DNA of 64,000 nucleotides from Streptomyces sp. TLI_105 (GTDB lineage Bacteria > Actinomycetota > Actinomycetes > Streptomycetales > Streptomycetaceae). Shown here piece by piece: positions 10,101 through 17,225 of this stretch. Position 1 is the first letter of the stretch; every line of letters begins with the position of its first letter. A program made the position numbers and the translations under genes. The stretch is from positions 7,448,001 through 7,512,000 of the forward strand of contig NZ_FNSM01000001.1 in NCBI RefSeq assembly GCF_900105415.1, in the 5' to 3' direction. A model generated the notes under the pieces. That model worked only from the letters and a program-made list of their open reading frames with translations. It had not been told where the DNA came from and ran no database searches.

Positions 10101-12765
10101 GTTCTACCCGGACGGCAAGCTGCGGTCGAAGTCCGACGACGGCGTTCCGGTGGGCAAGTCGGTGGTCCTGGTGGACAACTCCGACACCCAGAGCACGTCC
10201 TCCACCGGCACCTGGACGACCGGGAACATCACCGGGCAGCAGGGGTACGACCACCGCACCCACGCGGCGGGCACCGGCACGGACGCGTTCACCTGGACGC
10301 TGAACATCCCCAAGGACGGCACGTACACCGCGTACGTGAAGTACCCGCGGGTGACCGGGGCGGCCACGACCGCCAGGTACACGCTCACCCACGGCACGAC
10401 CACGGAACCGGCGGTCACCAAGGACCAGAACGCCGGCACCGGCACCTGGGTCCAGGTGGGTTCGTACGCCCTCAAGCAGGGTGAGAGCACGGCGCTGAAG
10501 CTGGATCAGAACAGCGCCGGGGTCGTCGTCGCGGACGGCGTCAAGCTGGTCAGGGACGTGTCCGGCGACCCGGCCGACACGGAGAAGAAGACCTTCTCCT
10601 ACGCCTACGACGTCAACGGCAACCTGACGTCGGTCGACGACACCTCGTCGGGCGCGAAGGTCGACGCGTACACGCTCACGTTCACGGGCCTCAACGAGCT
10701 CCAGAAGGTGACCGAGTCGCTGGCCGGCCAGGAGAAGAAGTCGACGTCGTACACGTACGACGCCAACGGTCAGGTGGACACGATCACCCACCCCGACCAG
10801 TACTCCAAGTACACCTACGACCTGCGCGAGCTGGTCAAGACGGTGTCGGTCGGCAAGTCCGCGACCGATCCCGCGCCGAAGGTGACCTCGTACACCTACA
10901 CCGACCGCGGTCTGCGGCTGCGCGAGACCAAGGCGAACGACAACACCATCGACTACACGTACTTCCTGGACGGTGCGCTGAAGTCGACCACGGAGAAGAA
11001 GGGCTCCGGCACCCTCGTCGCCTCGCACACCTACGCCTACGACGCCAACGGCAACAAGGCGCAGGACGTGGCGAAGAAGATGAACGCCGACGACCACGCG
11101 GCGTACCTCTCCTCGACCACCGACTTCAGTTACGACCCGGTCGACCGGCTGTCGAAGTCGGTCAAGACCGGTACGGGAGCCGGTACCGAGAGCTATGTCT
11201 ACGACGACAACGCCAACGTCGTCAGCCAGACGGTCAAGGACGTCGTCACCACCTTCGAGTACGACCGCAACCGGCTGCTGACCGCCTCTGCGGGCGGACA
11301 GACCTCGAAGTACACCTACGACCCCTTCGGGCGGCAGGAATCCGTCACCGCGAACGGCAGGGTCGTGGAGCGGAGCGTGTACGACGGCTTCGACCACGTC
11401 GTGGAGTCCCAGAAGATGGACGCCGGCGGCGTGATGAAGTCGACGACGTACACCTTCGACCCGCTCGACCGCACCTCCTCGAAGACCGCTGACGGCAAGA
11501 CCACCGACTTCACGTATCTCGGCCTGAGCGGCGAGGTGCTGAACGAGGAGACCGCCGGCAAGGTCGAGAAGAGCTACCAGTACAGCCCGTGGGGCGAGCG
11601 TCTTTCCCAGGTCAAGCACAACGCGGACGGTACGACCGAGGACGGCTACTACGGCTACAACAGCCACACCGACGTCGAGGCGCTGACCGACGAGAACGGC
11701 GACACCAAGTCCACCTACGGCTACACCGCCTACGGCTCGGACGTCGAGGCGGAGTTCACCGGCATCGACAAGCCCGACGCCGGCGATCCCACCAAGGAGG
11801 CGTACAACCCGTACCGTTTCAACGCCAAGCGCTGGGACGCCCATTCGGGCACGTACGACATGGGCTTCCGTGACTACGACCCGGGTCTGAACCGCTTCAC
11901 CACCCGGGACATGTACAACGGCGCCCTGTCCGACATGAGCCTCGGCAGCGACCCGTACACGGGCAACCGCTACGCGTTCACCGGCGGCAACCCCACCAGT
12001 CGGGTCGAGTACGACGGCCACGACTGGATCGACACGCTCAAGGGATTCATCAGCGGCGGAACGAAGACCGCCGTGCGGCGGGTGCCCGTCGTCACGATGT
12101 GGGACGTCTTCAGCAGCGTGATCGGGTGGACCCCGGCGCGCACCGAGGAGGACCGCAAGTCGGAGGTCGGGGACCGGCCGGACTACAAGAAGGGCCTGGT
12201 CACCACCCCCGACGAGCAGTACGAGTACGACCCGTACGGGGACACGACCCCGGCGAACCAGAGCGACTGCCAGACCCAGAAGAACACGGTCATCTACTAC
12301 GAGCCGCTCGACTCGCAGGGGCGCGCACAGGGTGTGTGGGCCTGCCTGAACGGCGCCGACCTCAACTACAAGGACGACGAGGGGACGCTGAAGTACCCGG
12401 ACCGGGACACGAAGATCGTCGGTTCTCCGGCGCCCTGGCCGCTGGAGTCGCCCGACGACTGGGCCGCCGCTCCGAAGGGCTGGGAGCCCGGTTCCGGAAT
12501 GGACCGGGCGCACCTCCTGGCGCGGGAGTTCGGTGGCAGCGGCGTCGACCGCCGGAACCTGGTGCCGTTGCCCAGCGATGCGAACCAGACCTCCATGGCG
12601 GGCTGGGAAAGGGCCATCAGGGAGCAGCTGGCTCAGGGCAAGACGGTCTTCTACCGGATCGAGGCGTCCTATGTGGGGAACAGCACCAACCCGACCCTCA
12701 CCGGGTATGCCCAGGTGATCGGCGGGGAGAGCCTTCCGTGGTTCCATCTCAGCGTGGATCAGTAG
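4180..12765 (+). CDS. Secreted RHS/YD-repeat polymorphic toxin with C-terminal DNA/RNA non-specific endonuclease
   Basis: A 2,861-residue exported toxin. The GTG at 4180 follows AAGGGG and opens a Sec signal peptide (about residues 1-28, ending AYA-AP). Next comes a DNRLRE-type domain (about 326-637) that is split by a golvesin-like carbohydrate-binding-type domain (about 425-563). A second complete DNRLRE domain (about 756-942) and an Ig-like region (about 949-1053) follow. A long array of YD repeats runs to about 2540 and holds a second golvesin-like domain (about 1995-2125). The RHS core (YRFNAKRWDAHSGTYDMGFRDY to GGNPTSRVEYDG, about 2545-2615) marks the cage end. The tip carries PGSGMDRAHLLAREFGG and DRRNLVPL, matching a His-Me-finger NUC endonuclease with catalytic His near 2778. 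The toxin presumably cleaves nucleic acid of rivals; delivery is inferred. The immunity gene follows 28 bp later. Confidence 0.88.
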   Translation: MKVKHGRAIACLVVSAIVGTVLPQAAYAAPVSTGDGESIADAFSGWFSDDDESDGPEAPSTGGTPVLPSREKLPKGKAAPKPKRVAELTGKRTANARYWQLSDGRVQAEVSAVPTGYRAGRSWKDIDPTVAPSDAQGFAFSNTTNAAQSWFGSDAERLLRFQAGGHAVTLGLKGAGKLAPVAKGDTVTYQDAASGADLSYQVGPGRVKENIVLDAKPSGPVSFTFTLDAGGLTPKANKDGSVSFYGEGADAVLVIPAAFMTDAKKDAKAPYGSGYSSAVQQKLSKAGKGWELTVTPDAKWLTAPERQYPVTIDPTISIAPTPTTAQDVMISSDGPATNYDDNWRLSVGNTSTGSSRALIRFPVGSIPAGTKLDSADLKLYFDQTHTTGDTEVQLEAHRATQAWTESGATWNNANAITGELSGTAVVVDDGDTGRTAAVGAWPASGNTAYTQYAVNQDYLYNKDTVAGDTYTWQPSLPEDGTYQVETHYIPASDRATNVPYTVTYDGGTKAYTVNQQAGTAGVWKTLGSHPFKAGTLGKIVLGDGPASTTTSVIADAVRFTKGGVVTKQPGELNTWHSFPVTKTVQSWIDGTNVNNGFVIKAGDESANGPKGGPRYEGSEFGYGGETANYPRLVLTFGRQGVDLAAPTTIHDTGAELNWSAYQDKDPIGTGDDLVEYQVHRSVSQTFTPSAATLVAPVAPGTTSFTDTSATPTKADDADPFGRAYYYMVAVKTKDGQVVAAPTQLVRLPKAGRTTKVVAASQDTTLSSLQSTTAHDTLDDSGPKNWLSVGNNSATYGDTRALLKFPALGIPATARVLDANVRLWSTQTAQDTTGAVYELRPLTRDFDEAAATWVKADASTNWTTAGGDFGAVTADTGAMTNDPARHDWNVTSLAQSWVTTPASQKGVALKMADEAASQERTLFLSSEGTEPRLAPRMVVTYVDSTTESTYYAPQTPARMTPNSDYTVDFTLTNTTASTWNTADHVLSYKWTLPDGTDVTNGGNQVQTVLPSNVAPGGSVSLQAQVKTPINSDNGNKRTDYVLTWDVYNKTTGTWVSGTSGIPGLAQNVAVEDPTSNTLGLEKFYSYTGKNTGAGSTVMNNTAAGNSVWQYNAFSNPGRGITTFVRFAYNSLDTSDTVLGPGWSAQVSGPIRLGAPLEFHPKPNPTEIRLPDGDGTTHVFRWDAATSSWKAPAGVHFRLTAKAGLDCTPLKDPVPDAWTLTRPDGTRFLFGCDGFMTSMVDKNGNTQTFTYEERKSNNKPTKFLKYVTDPAGRQSLTVAYYTKADSSNPKIIDHVKSMTDISGRKITFEYSDKGLLTKLTDGAGSTQPKVFAFEYDATQGNKNVKLVKATDPRGNATQLAYYAPQTGDDPKYHWWTKTITDRLQGVTTFTYAQDTANPKFTAAKVTDAESHSTDYVTDDFGRPVQTTNAKSETTKMSWDADNNVTYMEEANGAKTAYCYDRKTGYPLWQRDAENNKNGVPAQSDCAPGVYPANAQQYAYQTRADGYAADLFTKTSPEGRKWQFGYDSFGNLKTVTDPKGVATATAGDYTTSYEYDAYGQMTKAIDANGNATTNSSFGPTGFPAVITDALGKSTTSTYDERGQVTELTDALGKKTTQTYDVFGRPLVKTVPKDQNAGVLITTPAPVYDANDNVTTSKAPNGAASTAVYDAADQVKEATAPANNNTVARKTTYTYDKVGNLTAKTEPKGNLSGAVAGSYTTTHTYDPLDRLVAVVNANQARLTYTYDNVGNVVKVVDPKKNATPDPDDFATKTEYDLNHRATVTTDAIGKTSRTTYDKDSLVLSTTDAENNTTLVTYDERGRQTEVKAPHTGASPVVYRTTRYEYDQVGNTTKVTTPRGTDTAAADDFATRTEYDALNRPVKQYQPYDPADPRYNKADVYTRTDYDAVGRVVRTSMPPSDKETVRNDTTVEYFDNGWTKKSTDPWDIVTSYDYNALGQQTNRTLTSAGGSSERSMSWSFYPDGKLRSKSDDGVPVGKSVVLVDNSDTQSTSSTGTWTTGNITGQQGYDHRTHAAGTGTDAFTWTLNIPKDGTYTAYVKYPRVTGAATTARYTLTHGTTTEPAVTKDQNAGTGTWVQVGSYALKQGESTALKLDQNSAGVVVADGVKLVRDVSGDPADTEKKTFSYAYDVNGNLTSVDDTSSGAKVDAYTLTFTGLNELQKVTESLAGQEKKSTSYTYDANGQVDTITHPDQYSKYTYDLRELVKTVSVGKSATDPAPKVTSYTYTDRGLRLRETKANDNTIDYTYFLDGALKSTTEKKGSGTLVASHTYAYDANGNKAQDVAKKMNADDHAAYLSSTTDFSYDPVDRLSKSVKTGTGAGTESYVYDDNANVVSQTVKDVVTTFEYDRNRLLTASAGGQTSKYTYDPFGRQESVTANGRVVERSVYDGFDHVVESQKMDAGGVMKSTTYTFDPLDRTSSKTADGKTTDFTYLGLSGEVLNEETAGKVEKSYQYSPWGERLSQVKHNADGTTEDGYYGYNSHTDVEALTDENGDTKSTYGYTAYGSDVEAEFTGIDKPDAGDPTKEAYNPYRFNAKRWDAHSGTYDMGFRDYDPGLNRFTTRDMYNGALSDMSLGSDPYTGNRYAFTGGNPTSRVEYDGHDWIDTLKGFISGGTKTAVRRVPVVTMWDVFSSVIGWTPARTEEDRKSEVGDRPDYKKGLVTTPDEQYEYDPYGDTTPANQSDCQTQKNTVIYYEPLDSQGRAQGVWACLNGADLNYKDDEGTLKYPDRDTKIVGSPAPWPLESPDDWAAAPKGWEPGSGMDRAHLLAREFGGSGVDRRNLVPLPSDANQTSMAGWERAIREQLAQGKTVFYRIEASYVGNSTNPTLTGYAQVIGGESLPWFHLSVDQ

Positions 12766-12793
12766 GGACGAGCAGGGACCAGGAAGAGACGGC

Positions 12794-13318
12794 ATGAATC
12801 AGGTCAGTGAACTCGTCTCCGTGACCGGTTGGCGGTCCGAGCGGCGGGAAGTGGGCTGGAGCGAGCTCGAAGACGAGCTCGGAACTCCCCTTCCGGCCGA
12901 TTTCAAGGAGCTCTGCGAAGCATTCGGCCGCGGCGCCTTCAGCGGGTTCCTGGAGGTGCTTCCGGTGGACGGTGTGGGATCGCACAGTCTGCTGGGGCGG
13001 TGGAAGTCACTGAAGGAGAGGGCGAAGGGGGCGCAGGTGCAGGCCCTCTTCGACCCCTATCAGGTGTTCGAGGGGAATGAAGGCCTCATTCTCTGGGGCA
13101 CGTCGATGACGGAAGCCTCCTACTACTGGCTGGCGGACGCGGCGAAGAGCCCTGAGACGTGGCCGATCGTCGCGCGCACCGCACCGCTCGAGGAGTGGCA
13201 CCGGTTCGACGGCCTCTCGACCTCGCAGTTCATCTACCGGATTCTGACGGATCGGGAGTTCCTCCCGTTCTCTCTCGCGAGAAAGGTGGAACATCCGTTC
13301 TTCGACGCCTACCGCTGA
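12794..13318 (+). CDS. SMI1/KNR4 (SUKH) family immunity protein
   Basis: A 174-residue cytoplasmic protein with the SUKH-superfamily opening WSELEDELGTPLPADFKELCEAFGRGAFSG (about residues 20-50) and a later ILWGTSMTEASYYWLAD strand region. SUKH proteins are the most common immunity proteins against RHS- and contact-delivered nucleases. It begins 28 bp after the nuclease-tipped RHS gene, on the same strand, and is closed by a strong hairpin downstream. The pairing therefore points to protection of the producer from the NUC toxin, by direct binding; this is inferred from context. An AGGAAGAGA-type ribosome site precedes the ATG. Confidence 0.85.
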   Translation: MNQVSELVSVTGWRSERREVGWSELEDELGTPLPADFKELCEAFGRGAFSGFLEVLPVDGVGSHSLLGRWKSLKERAKGAQVQALFDPYQVFEGNEGLILWGTSMTEASYYWLADAAKSPETWPIVARTAPLEEWHRFDGLSTSQFIYRILTDREFLPFSLARKVEHPFFDAYR

Positions 13319-13396
13319 CGTGGCGGACAGGGAGGAGCACTCCCTGACGACAGGACGGCCCTGACGCCTTGCGTCCAGGAGGTCGTCGCCTCGGGG

Positions 13397-13440
13397 AGTC
13401 CTCGCGCTTTCCGCCTCATCGGCGGGAGCGCGAGGACTTT
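13397..13440 (+). terminator. Strong Rho-independent terminator after toxin and immunity genes
   Basis: AGTCCTCGCGCT (13397-13408) pairs perfectly with AGCGCGAGGACT (13427-13438). An inner CCGCC/GGCGG stem closes a TCAT loop, and T residues follow. It separates the toxin-immunity pair from the next SUKH gene. Confidence 0.8.
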
Positions 13441-13533
13441 CCGTCGTCGCACTACCAGTCGATCCCGCTCCATGCCTCCGGCCATGTGAATCCGATCGGC
13501 ACGGAAGAGGCGGTGGGGTCGAGGAAGGAACAC

Positions 13534-14502
13534 ATGAACCACCTCGACGCCGTCCGGCTGCTGGGTCTCGACGCCCCGGTGCGGCCGGAGGGAGAGGGGT
13601 ACGGCCAGGTCGTCCCCGAGGACTTCGAGCTGCTGGTCCGGGCACTGCCGCAGGGGGTGATCGCGGGTTCCGTGCTGCTCGGCGGGGCCGATGTCCCCGT
13701 ACGCTCCCTGGAGGACTTCACGCGGGACACCGCGCTGCGCCTCGCGGACATGAGGGAGGTGCTGGGAAGCCGCGAGCAGGAGCTCTGGCTGCCGCTGCAC
13801 CCGCGGCCCCGCGGCATGGTGACCTGGGGGCGCACCGCCAACGACGGCGTGCTGCTGTGGGACACCACCGTCGCCGACACCGCGGACTGGACGACCGTCC
13901 TCACGGACACCGACTTCCAGTTCTGGCTGGACCTCCCCTTCTCCGCCTCGGAGTTCGTCGCGCGGGCCGTCACGGGACGTGCCGAGGGAACGCCCGCCTT
14001 CGAGACGTACCAGGAATACGAGTCGGGCACCTTCTGGAAGGTCGCCGACGACAAGCGCGCGACGGCCATGGCGCTGGCGAACCGTGACATCGGGGCGGTC
14101 GAGGAGATCGTCACCCGCGTGCGGAGCATCGGCGTTCCGGGCGTCCGGCAGTACGCGGAGGAGCTGCTCGGTCGGGCGGGCGAGTCGTTCGGCGCGCTCC
14201 CGGAGGACTACCTGGCGGTCATGCGGGAGTTCCCCGGCGGCGTCGTCGCCGGCGTACGGGTCTTCTCCGTCTCGGCGCGCCCGGGGGCCCCGGGGCTGCG
14301 CCGGCTGGACGAGGACGGGCTGTTCCTGCAGTGGGGAGAGGTCGGGGGCCGGGCGTTCGGCTGGCTCACCGCCGAGGACGACCCCGAGGAGTGGCGCGTC
14401 GCCTACGTGGAGCCGGACGGCTCGGCCCTCACCTGCCTGGAGGACCAGACCTTCGCCACGTTCCTGCGACGCCGGCTGCGGGGCGACAACTCGCTGTTCT
14501 GA
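13534..14502 (+). CDS. Double-domain SUKH (SMI1/KNR4-like) immunity protein
   Basis: A 322-residue soluble protein made of two similar halves. The first has PEDFELLVRALPQGVIAG (about residue 28) and ends near 145. After a helical linker, the second has PEDYLAVMREFPGGVVAG (about residue 225) and ends with LEDQTFATFLRRRLRG. Both halves show the SUKH pattern of helix, glycine turn, W-rich strands and a terminal F-L helix. The ATG at 13534 follows GAGGAAGGAA. It lies downstream of the immunity gene but beyond a strong terminator, so it probably has its own promoter. It may be an orphan or accessory immunity gene left from an earlier toxin tip, or it may broaden protection; both are inference. Confidence 0.7.
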   Translation: MNHLDAVRLLGLDAPVRPEGEGYGQVVPEDFELLVRALPQGVIAGSVLLGGADVPVRSLEDFTRDTALRLADMREVLGSREQELWLPLHPRPRGMVTWGRTANDGVLLWDTTVADTADWTTVLTDTDFQFWLDLPFSASEFVARAVTGRAEGTPAFETYQEYESGTFWKVADDKRATAMALANRDIGAVEEIVTRVRSIGVPGVRQYAEELLGRAGESFGALPEDYLAVMREFPGGVVAGVRVFSVSARPGAPGLRRLDEDGLFLQWGEVGGRAFGWLTAEDDPEEWRVAYVEPDGSALTCLEDQTFATFLRRRLRGDNSLF

Positions 14503-14523
14503 CCCGTCGGGCGGCCCCGTCGC

Positions 14524-14805
14524 TCAGCGGTACTCGCAGAGGTAGGCGGTCTCCACCGCGACCGTCAGCCGGAACCTGCTGTCCCCGGGGACCTCGAAGC
14601 GGTCCCCGGCGGCGAAGGTCTCCCACGCGTCGGCGCCGGGCAGCCTGACCGTCAGAGCGCCGCTGACCACGTGCATGACCTCCGGAGCGGCGGTGCCGAA
14701 CTCGTACTCGCCCGGGGCCATGACGCCGATGGTCGCCGGGCCCTCCTCCTGCGTGAACGCGATCGACTTGACCGAACCGTCGAAGTACTCGTTGACAGTG
14801 AACAT
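14524..14805 (-). CDS. ppnP: Pyrimidine/purine nucleoside phosphorylase PpnP
   Basis: A 93-residue single-domain cupin of the DUF1255/PpnP family, matching the usual 93-95 residues. PpnP phosphorolyses a broad set of purine and pyrimidine nucleosides to the base and ribose-1-phosphate. Diagnostic segments are [33 protein letters not shown] and [18 protein letters not shown], the last holding the conserved phosphate-side loop. It is convergent with the double-SUKH gene 21 bp away and is transcribed away from the YCII gene. Its promoter region holds a small palindrome at 14868-14880. Confidence 0.9.
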   Translation of the reverse strand: MFTVNEYFDGSVKSIAFTQEEGPATIGVMAPGEYEFGTAAPEVMHVVSGALTVRLPGADAWETFAAGDRFEVPGDSRFRLTVAVETAYLCEYR

Positions 14806-14867
14806 GGGACATCCTCGCGGGAGATCGGGCGTGACGGGCGGCCGGTCCCTCGCGTACCGGCCACGGG

Positions 14868-14880
14868 TAGGGGAACCCTA
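14868..14880. promoter_or_regulatory. Small palindrome upstream of ppnP
   Basis: TAGGG-GAA-CCCTA is a perfect 5-bp inverted repeat about 63 bp upstream of the ppnP start. It could be an operator or part of the promoter; no known binding protein is implied. Confidence 0.3.
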
Positions 14881-14953
14881 ACGGCGCGGAGGCGTTCCAC
14901 CGGCCGCCCGGCCGGTCGGTCTCACATGCTGGATGAATCGGTCCGGCAGATGG

Positions 14954-15520
14954 TCAGGTCGTCGGGCGTCCGCCGAAGGACCAGTCGTGGACCTCGATGT
15001 CGGCGTACCGCTCGGGGGTCCGCAGGACGGCCGCGGCCGTCTCCGCGTCCGGGGCGCGGACCAGGGCCGCCGTGCCCACCCAGGTGGTGCCGTCGTCGGC
15101 CAGCAGGGGGCCGTAGGCGATCAGGTCGTCCCGGTCCGTCGGAGCGGTCGGAGGGGTGAGGTCGACGGGCTCGCCCTCCCCGAGGCCCAGGACCAGGTAG
15201 CGGTTGCCGCCCTCGCGGCCTCCGGGGAACTCCCACATCGTCCGCCCCAGCGTGTTGTGCCATCGCCGGAGCAGGACGTCCCGGTACACCCCGGCCTGGT
15301 AGTTGGGCTCCTCGAAGGCGAACGCCCGGGCCGTGGCGGCGTCGGGCAGGTCGACGATGTGCACGCTCCCGGTGCACTTCTCGCCCGCCGGGTCGAAGGT
15401 CGGCCCGCGCGCGATGAGCTGCTCCGCGAAGCCGTCCATGTACGCCCAGTGCGCTTCGACGAGGGCCTGCCGCAGGGGCATGGACGCGGACCGGTCGCGG
15501 TGGTAGCAGAGGTATTCCAT
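14954..15520 (-). CDS. Tandem YCII-domain protein
   Basis: A 188-residue soluble protein with two YCII-like ferredoxin-fold halves. The first (about 1-85) has the typical MEYLCYHRDR opening and PNYQAGVYRDVLLRRW ending. The second (about 105-185) has LIAYGPLLADDGTTWVGTAALVRAPD followed by PERYADIEVHDWSFGG. YCII proteins are small dimeric enzymes or accessory subunits, and here the dimer may be made in one chain. Catalytic His and Asp residues are plausible but not assignable. It is downstream of the ion-channel gene by 53 bp on the same strand, so the two may be cotranscribed. The function is unknown. Confidence 0.75.
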   Translation of the reverse strand: MEYLCYHRDRSASMPLRQALVEAHWAYMDGFAEQLIARGPTFDPAGEKCTGSVHIVDLPDAATARAFAFEEPNYQAGVYRDVLLRRWHNTLGRTMWEFPGGREGGNRYLVLGLGEGEPVDLTPPTAPTDRDDLIAYGPLLADDGTTWVGTAALVRAPDAETAAAVLRTPERYADIEVHDWSFGGRPTT

Positions 15521-15573
15521 GCGGCACAGGATGTGGTGCCCGGGACGATCGTGTCGAGCGGGTATGGCCCTCG

Positions 15574-16464
15574 TCACGGCCCGTCGTCCCCACCGTCCCA
15601 GGAGCGTCCGTGGTCCGCCGCGTACGCGCTGAAGACCTCGTCGGAAGGCCCGCCGGTGCGCAGGAAGCGCTCGTCGAGGACGGTGGCCAGGTCGTCGAGC
15701 GCCGTGCGAAGGACCGACGCGGAGAGTCGGACGTCCGGATGGCGGGCCCGCTCGGCCCGGTCCACCAGACCGACGGCCTGGCCGAGCCGGCCGGGCAGGG
15801 AGATGTTCTCCTCCCCGTCGTAGAAGTAGTACGACTCGGCGTACTGCAGGAAGTCGACGGTGACGGTCGACAGCGCCGAGGCGAGGCCGTCCAGGACCGC
15901 GGCGCCCCCGGCGGAGTCGAGGGCCTCGGTGGTGAGGCGGCTGCGGCCCAGGTGGGACAGGCGCAGCGCGAGCGCCCTGCGGCGGGCGAGGGCCGGATAG
16001 ATGCCGAGGACCCAGGCGACGGTCGCCGACAGCAGGGCGAAGCCCACCAGGGCCTCCAGCGGGGCGAGCACGCGCAGCCATTCCGAGGTCGGCGCGATGT
16101 CACCGAGTCCGAGGGTGGCCAGGGTGACCAGCGAGACGTACAGCGCGTCGACGGGGCCCGCGTGCTCGGCGGGCGCGAGCCCCGGGGCGTACGAGAAGTC
16201 GTCCGGCATGGAGGGCCAGTAGACGAGCCCCCAGCCGACGGCGACGACGAACGCCCAGACGGCGACGACCGCCATCATGCCCACCGGCCCCGCCAGACCG
16301 ACCGGCCGCCACCGCTCCCCGTGATGGGCCGAGAGCCGCCAGACGCCCCGCATCAGCAGTCTGCTCAGACCGCCGTGCCGGGTGGGGTGCCAGATCGTGT
16401 GGAAGACGTCCCGCAGGACGAACAGGATCAGCGCCGCTCCCGCGAGGACGGACAGCCACGTCAT
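15574..16464 (-). CDS. Two-TM potassium-channel-family protein
   Basis: A 296-residue membrane protein. It has an N-terminal hydrophobic helix (LSVLAGAALILFVL) followed by RDVFHTIWHP. A second helix lies near 65-90, and a pore region near residues 120-135 reads SLVTLATLGLGDIAP. That matches the K+-channel pore layout, with GLGD in place of the usual GYGD filter. A further helix (VGFALLSATVAWVLGIYP) and a roughly 130-residue cytoplasmic tail follow. The tail shows no RCK or nucleotide-binding motif. The ATG at 16464 gives the normal N-terminus; its ribosome site is weak. The filter change makes ion selectivity uncertain. Confidence 0.75.
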   Translation of the reverse strand: MTWLSVLAGAALILFVLRDVFHTIWHPTRHGGLSRLLMRGVWRLSAHHGERWRPVGLAGPVGMMAVVAVWAFVVAVGWGLVYWPSMPDDFSYAPGLAPAEHAGPVDALYVSLVTLATLGLGDIAPTSEWLRVLAPLEALVGFALLSATVAWVLGIYPALARRRALALRLSHLGRSRLTTEALDSAGGAAVLDGLASALSTVTVDFLQYAESYYFYDGEENISLPGRLGQAVGLVDRAERARHPDVRLSASVLRTALDDLATVLDERFLRTGGPSDEVFSAYAADHGRSWDGGDDGP

Positions 16465-16608
16465 CTCGGTACCGTCCGCCCCGCGCCCGTCCGCGCGGGC
16501 GGATCGACAAGCTTGCCGGCCATGCTTCGAGGATGCGCGGCCGGGCGGCGGTCCGCACGGGGACGGCGGCCGGCCCACGGCCGAGGCGGGGCGTGCCGGC
16601 GTGGACGG

Positions 16609-17006
16609 ATGCCGGACGAGGGACTCGTCGAACCCCGCGGCCCGCCCCTCGCAGCGGAGCACGCCGACGCGGTCACCGCGAGCTGTCAGGCCGGCGTCGA
16701 CGAGGGGAACGCCACCTTCGAGGCCGCCGTCCCCTGGGGGCGGTTCGACGCGGCCAGGCTGTCCGAGCACCGGTTCGCCGCCCTCGACGGGACGGGGCGC
16801 GTACTCGGCCGGATCGCCGTCGCCGAGGTCTCCGAGCGGAGCGCGTACGCCGGAGTCGTCGAGCACCCGGTCTACGTGCCCCCCGCCGCCCGTGGCCGGG
16901 GCGTCGCCTCTTCCGGGGCATCGGCACCCGCGAGCGCATCGGACGGCATCACGGGGTCTGGCGCGACACCGTCCTCGTCGAGCGCCGCAGCACCCGCGTC
17001 GACTGA
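16609..17006 (+). pseudogene. Decayed GNAT (phosphinothricin acetyltransferase-like)
   Basis: The first part reads as a typical Pat/Bar-like acetyltransferase: VTASCQAGVDEGNATFEAAV, then RLSEHRFAALDGTGRVLG, then AYAGVVEHPVYVPPAARGRG (the acetyl-CoA loop). Immediately after GRGVA the frame is lost. The family's C-terminus continues in another frame as GTRERIGRHHGVWRDTVLVE and ends at 17006. About 60 codons between the two pieces are missing, so an internal deletion plus frameshift has inactivated the gene. Confidence 0.75.
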
Positions 17007-17040
17007 GTGGCGAGGCCCCCTCACCGTCCGAGGTGCCTCT

Positions 17041-17104
17041 GGGGTGTCTCCGGGGTGCCTCCGAGATGCCCCGGGGTGTCTCCGGGGTGCCTCCGAGATG
17101 CCCC
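17041..17104. repeat. Perfect 32-bp tandem duplication
   Basis: Bases 17041-17072 and 17073-17104 are identical, with a partial third copy on the left edge. Each unit also contains two related GGGGTG(T/C)CTCC sub-blocks. It lies between the decayed GNAT and the MpaB-family gene and is not in a coding region I can support. Confidence 0.85.
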
Positions 17105-17225
17105 TGGGGGCCGTCACCGCCCGGAGCGCCGGCTGAGCCCGCGTCAGGCGCCCGGCGCCCGGGCCGGGGAAGAAGGCCCGTCCCGACCGGTTCCGCGGAG
17201 CCCGTCCCGGCGTAGCCTGAGCGCC

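Noticed and set aside
4273..12795. A roughly 2,840-codon open frame on the minus strand opposite the first RHS gene
   Set aside because: It is an antisense echo of GC3-biased coding on the plus strand: low-complexity Arg/Val/Gly-rich translation, no domain, no ribosome site, and it fully overlaps a clear RHS protein.
13369..13533. A 55-residue N-terminal extension of the double SUKH protein
   Set aside because: It would be read through a strong terminator hairpin, has no resemblance to SUKH proteins, and a ribosome site stands directly before the ATG at 13534.
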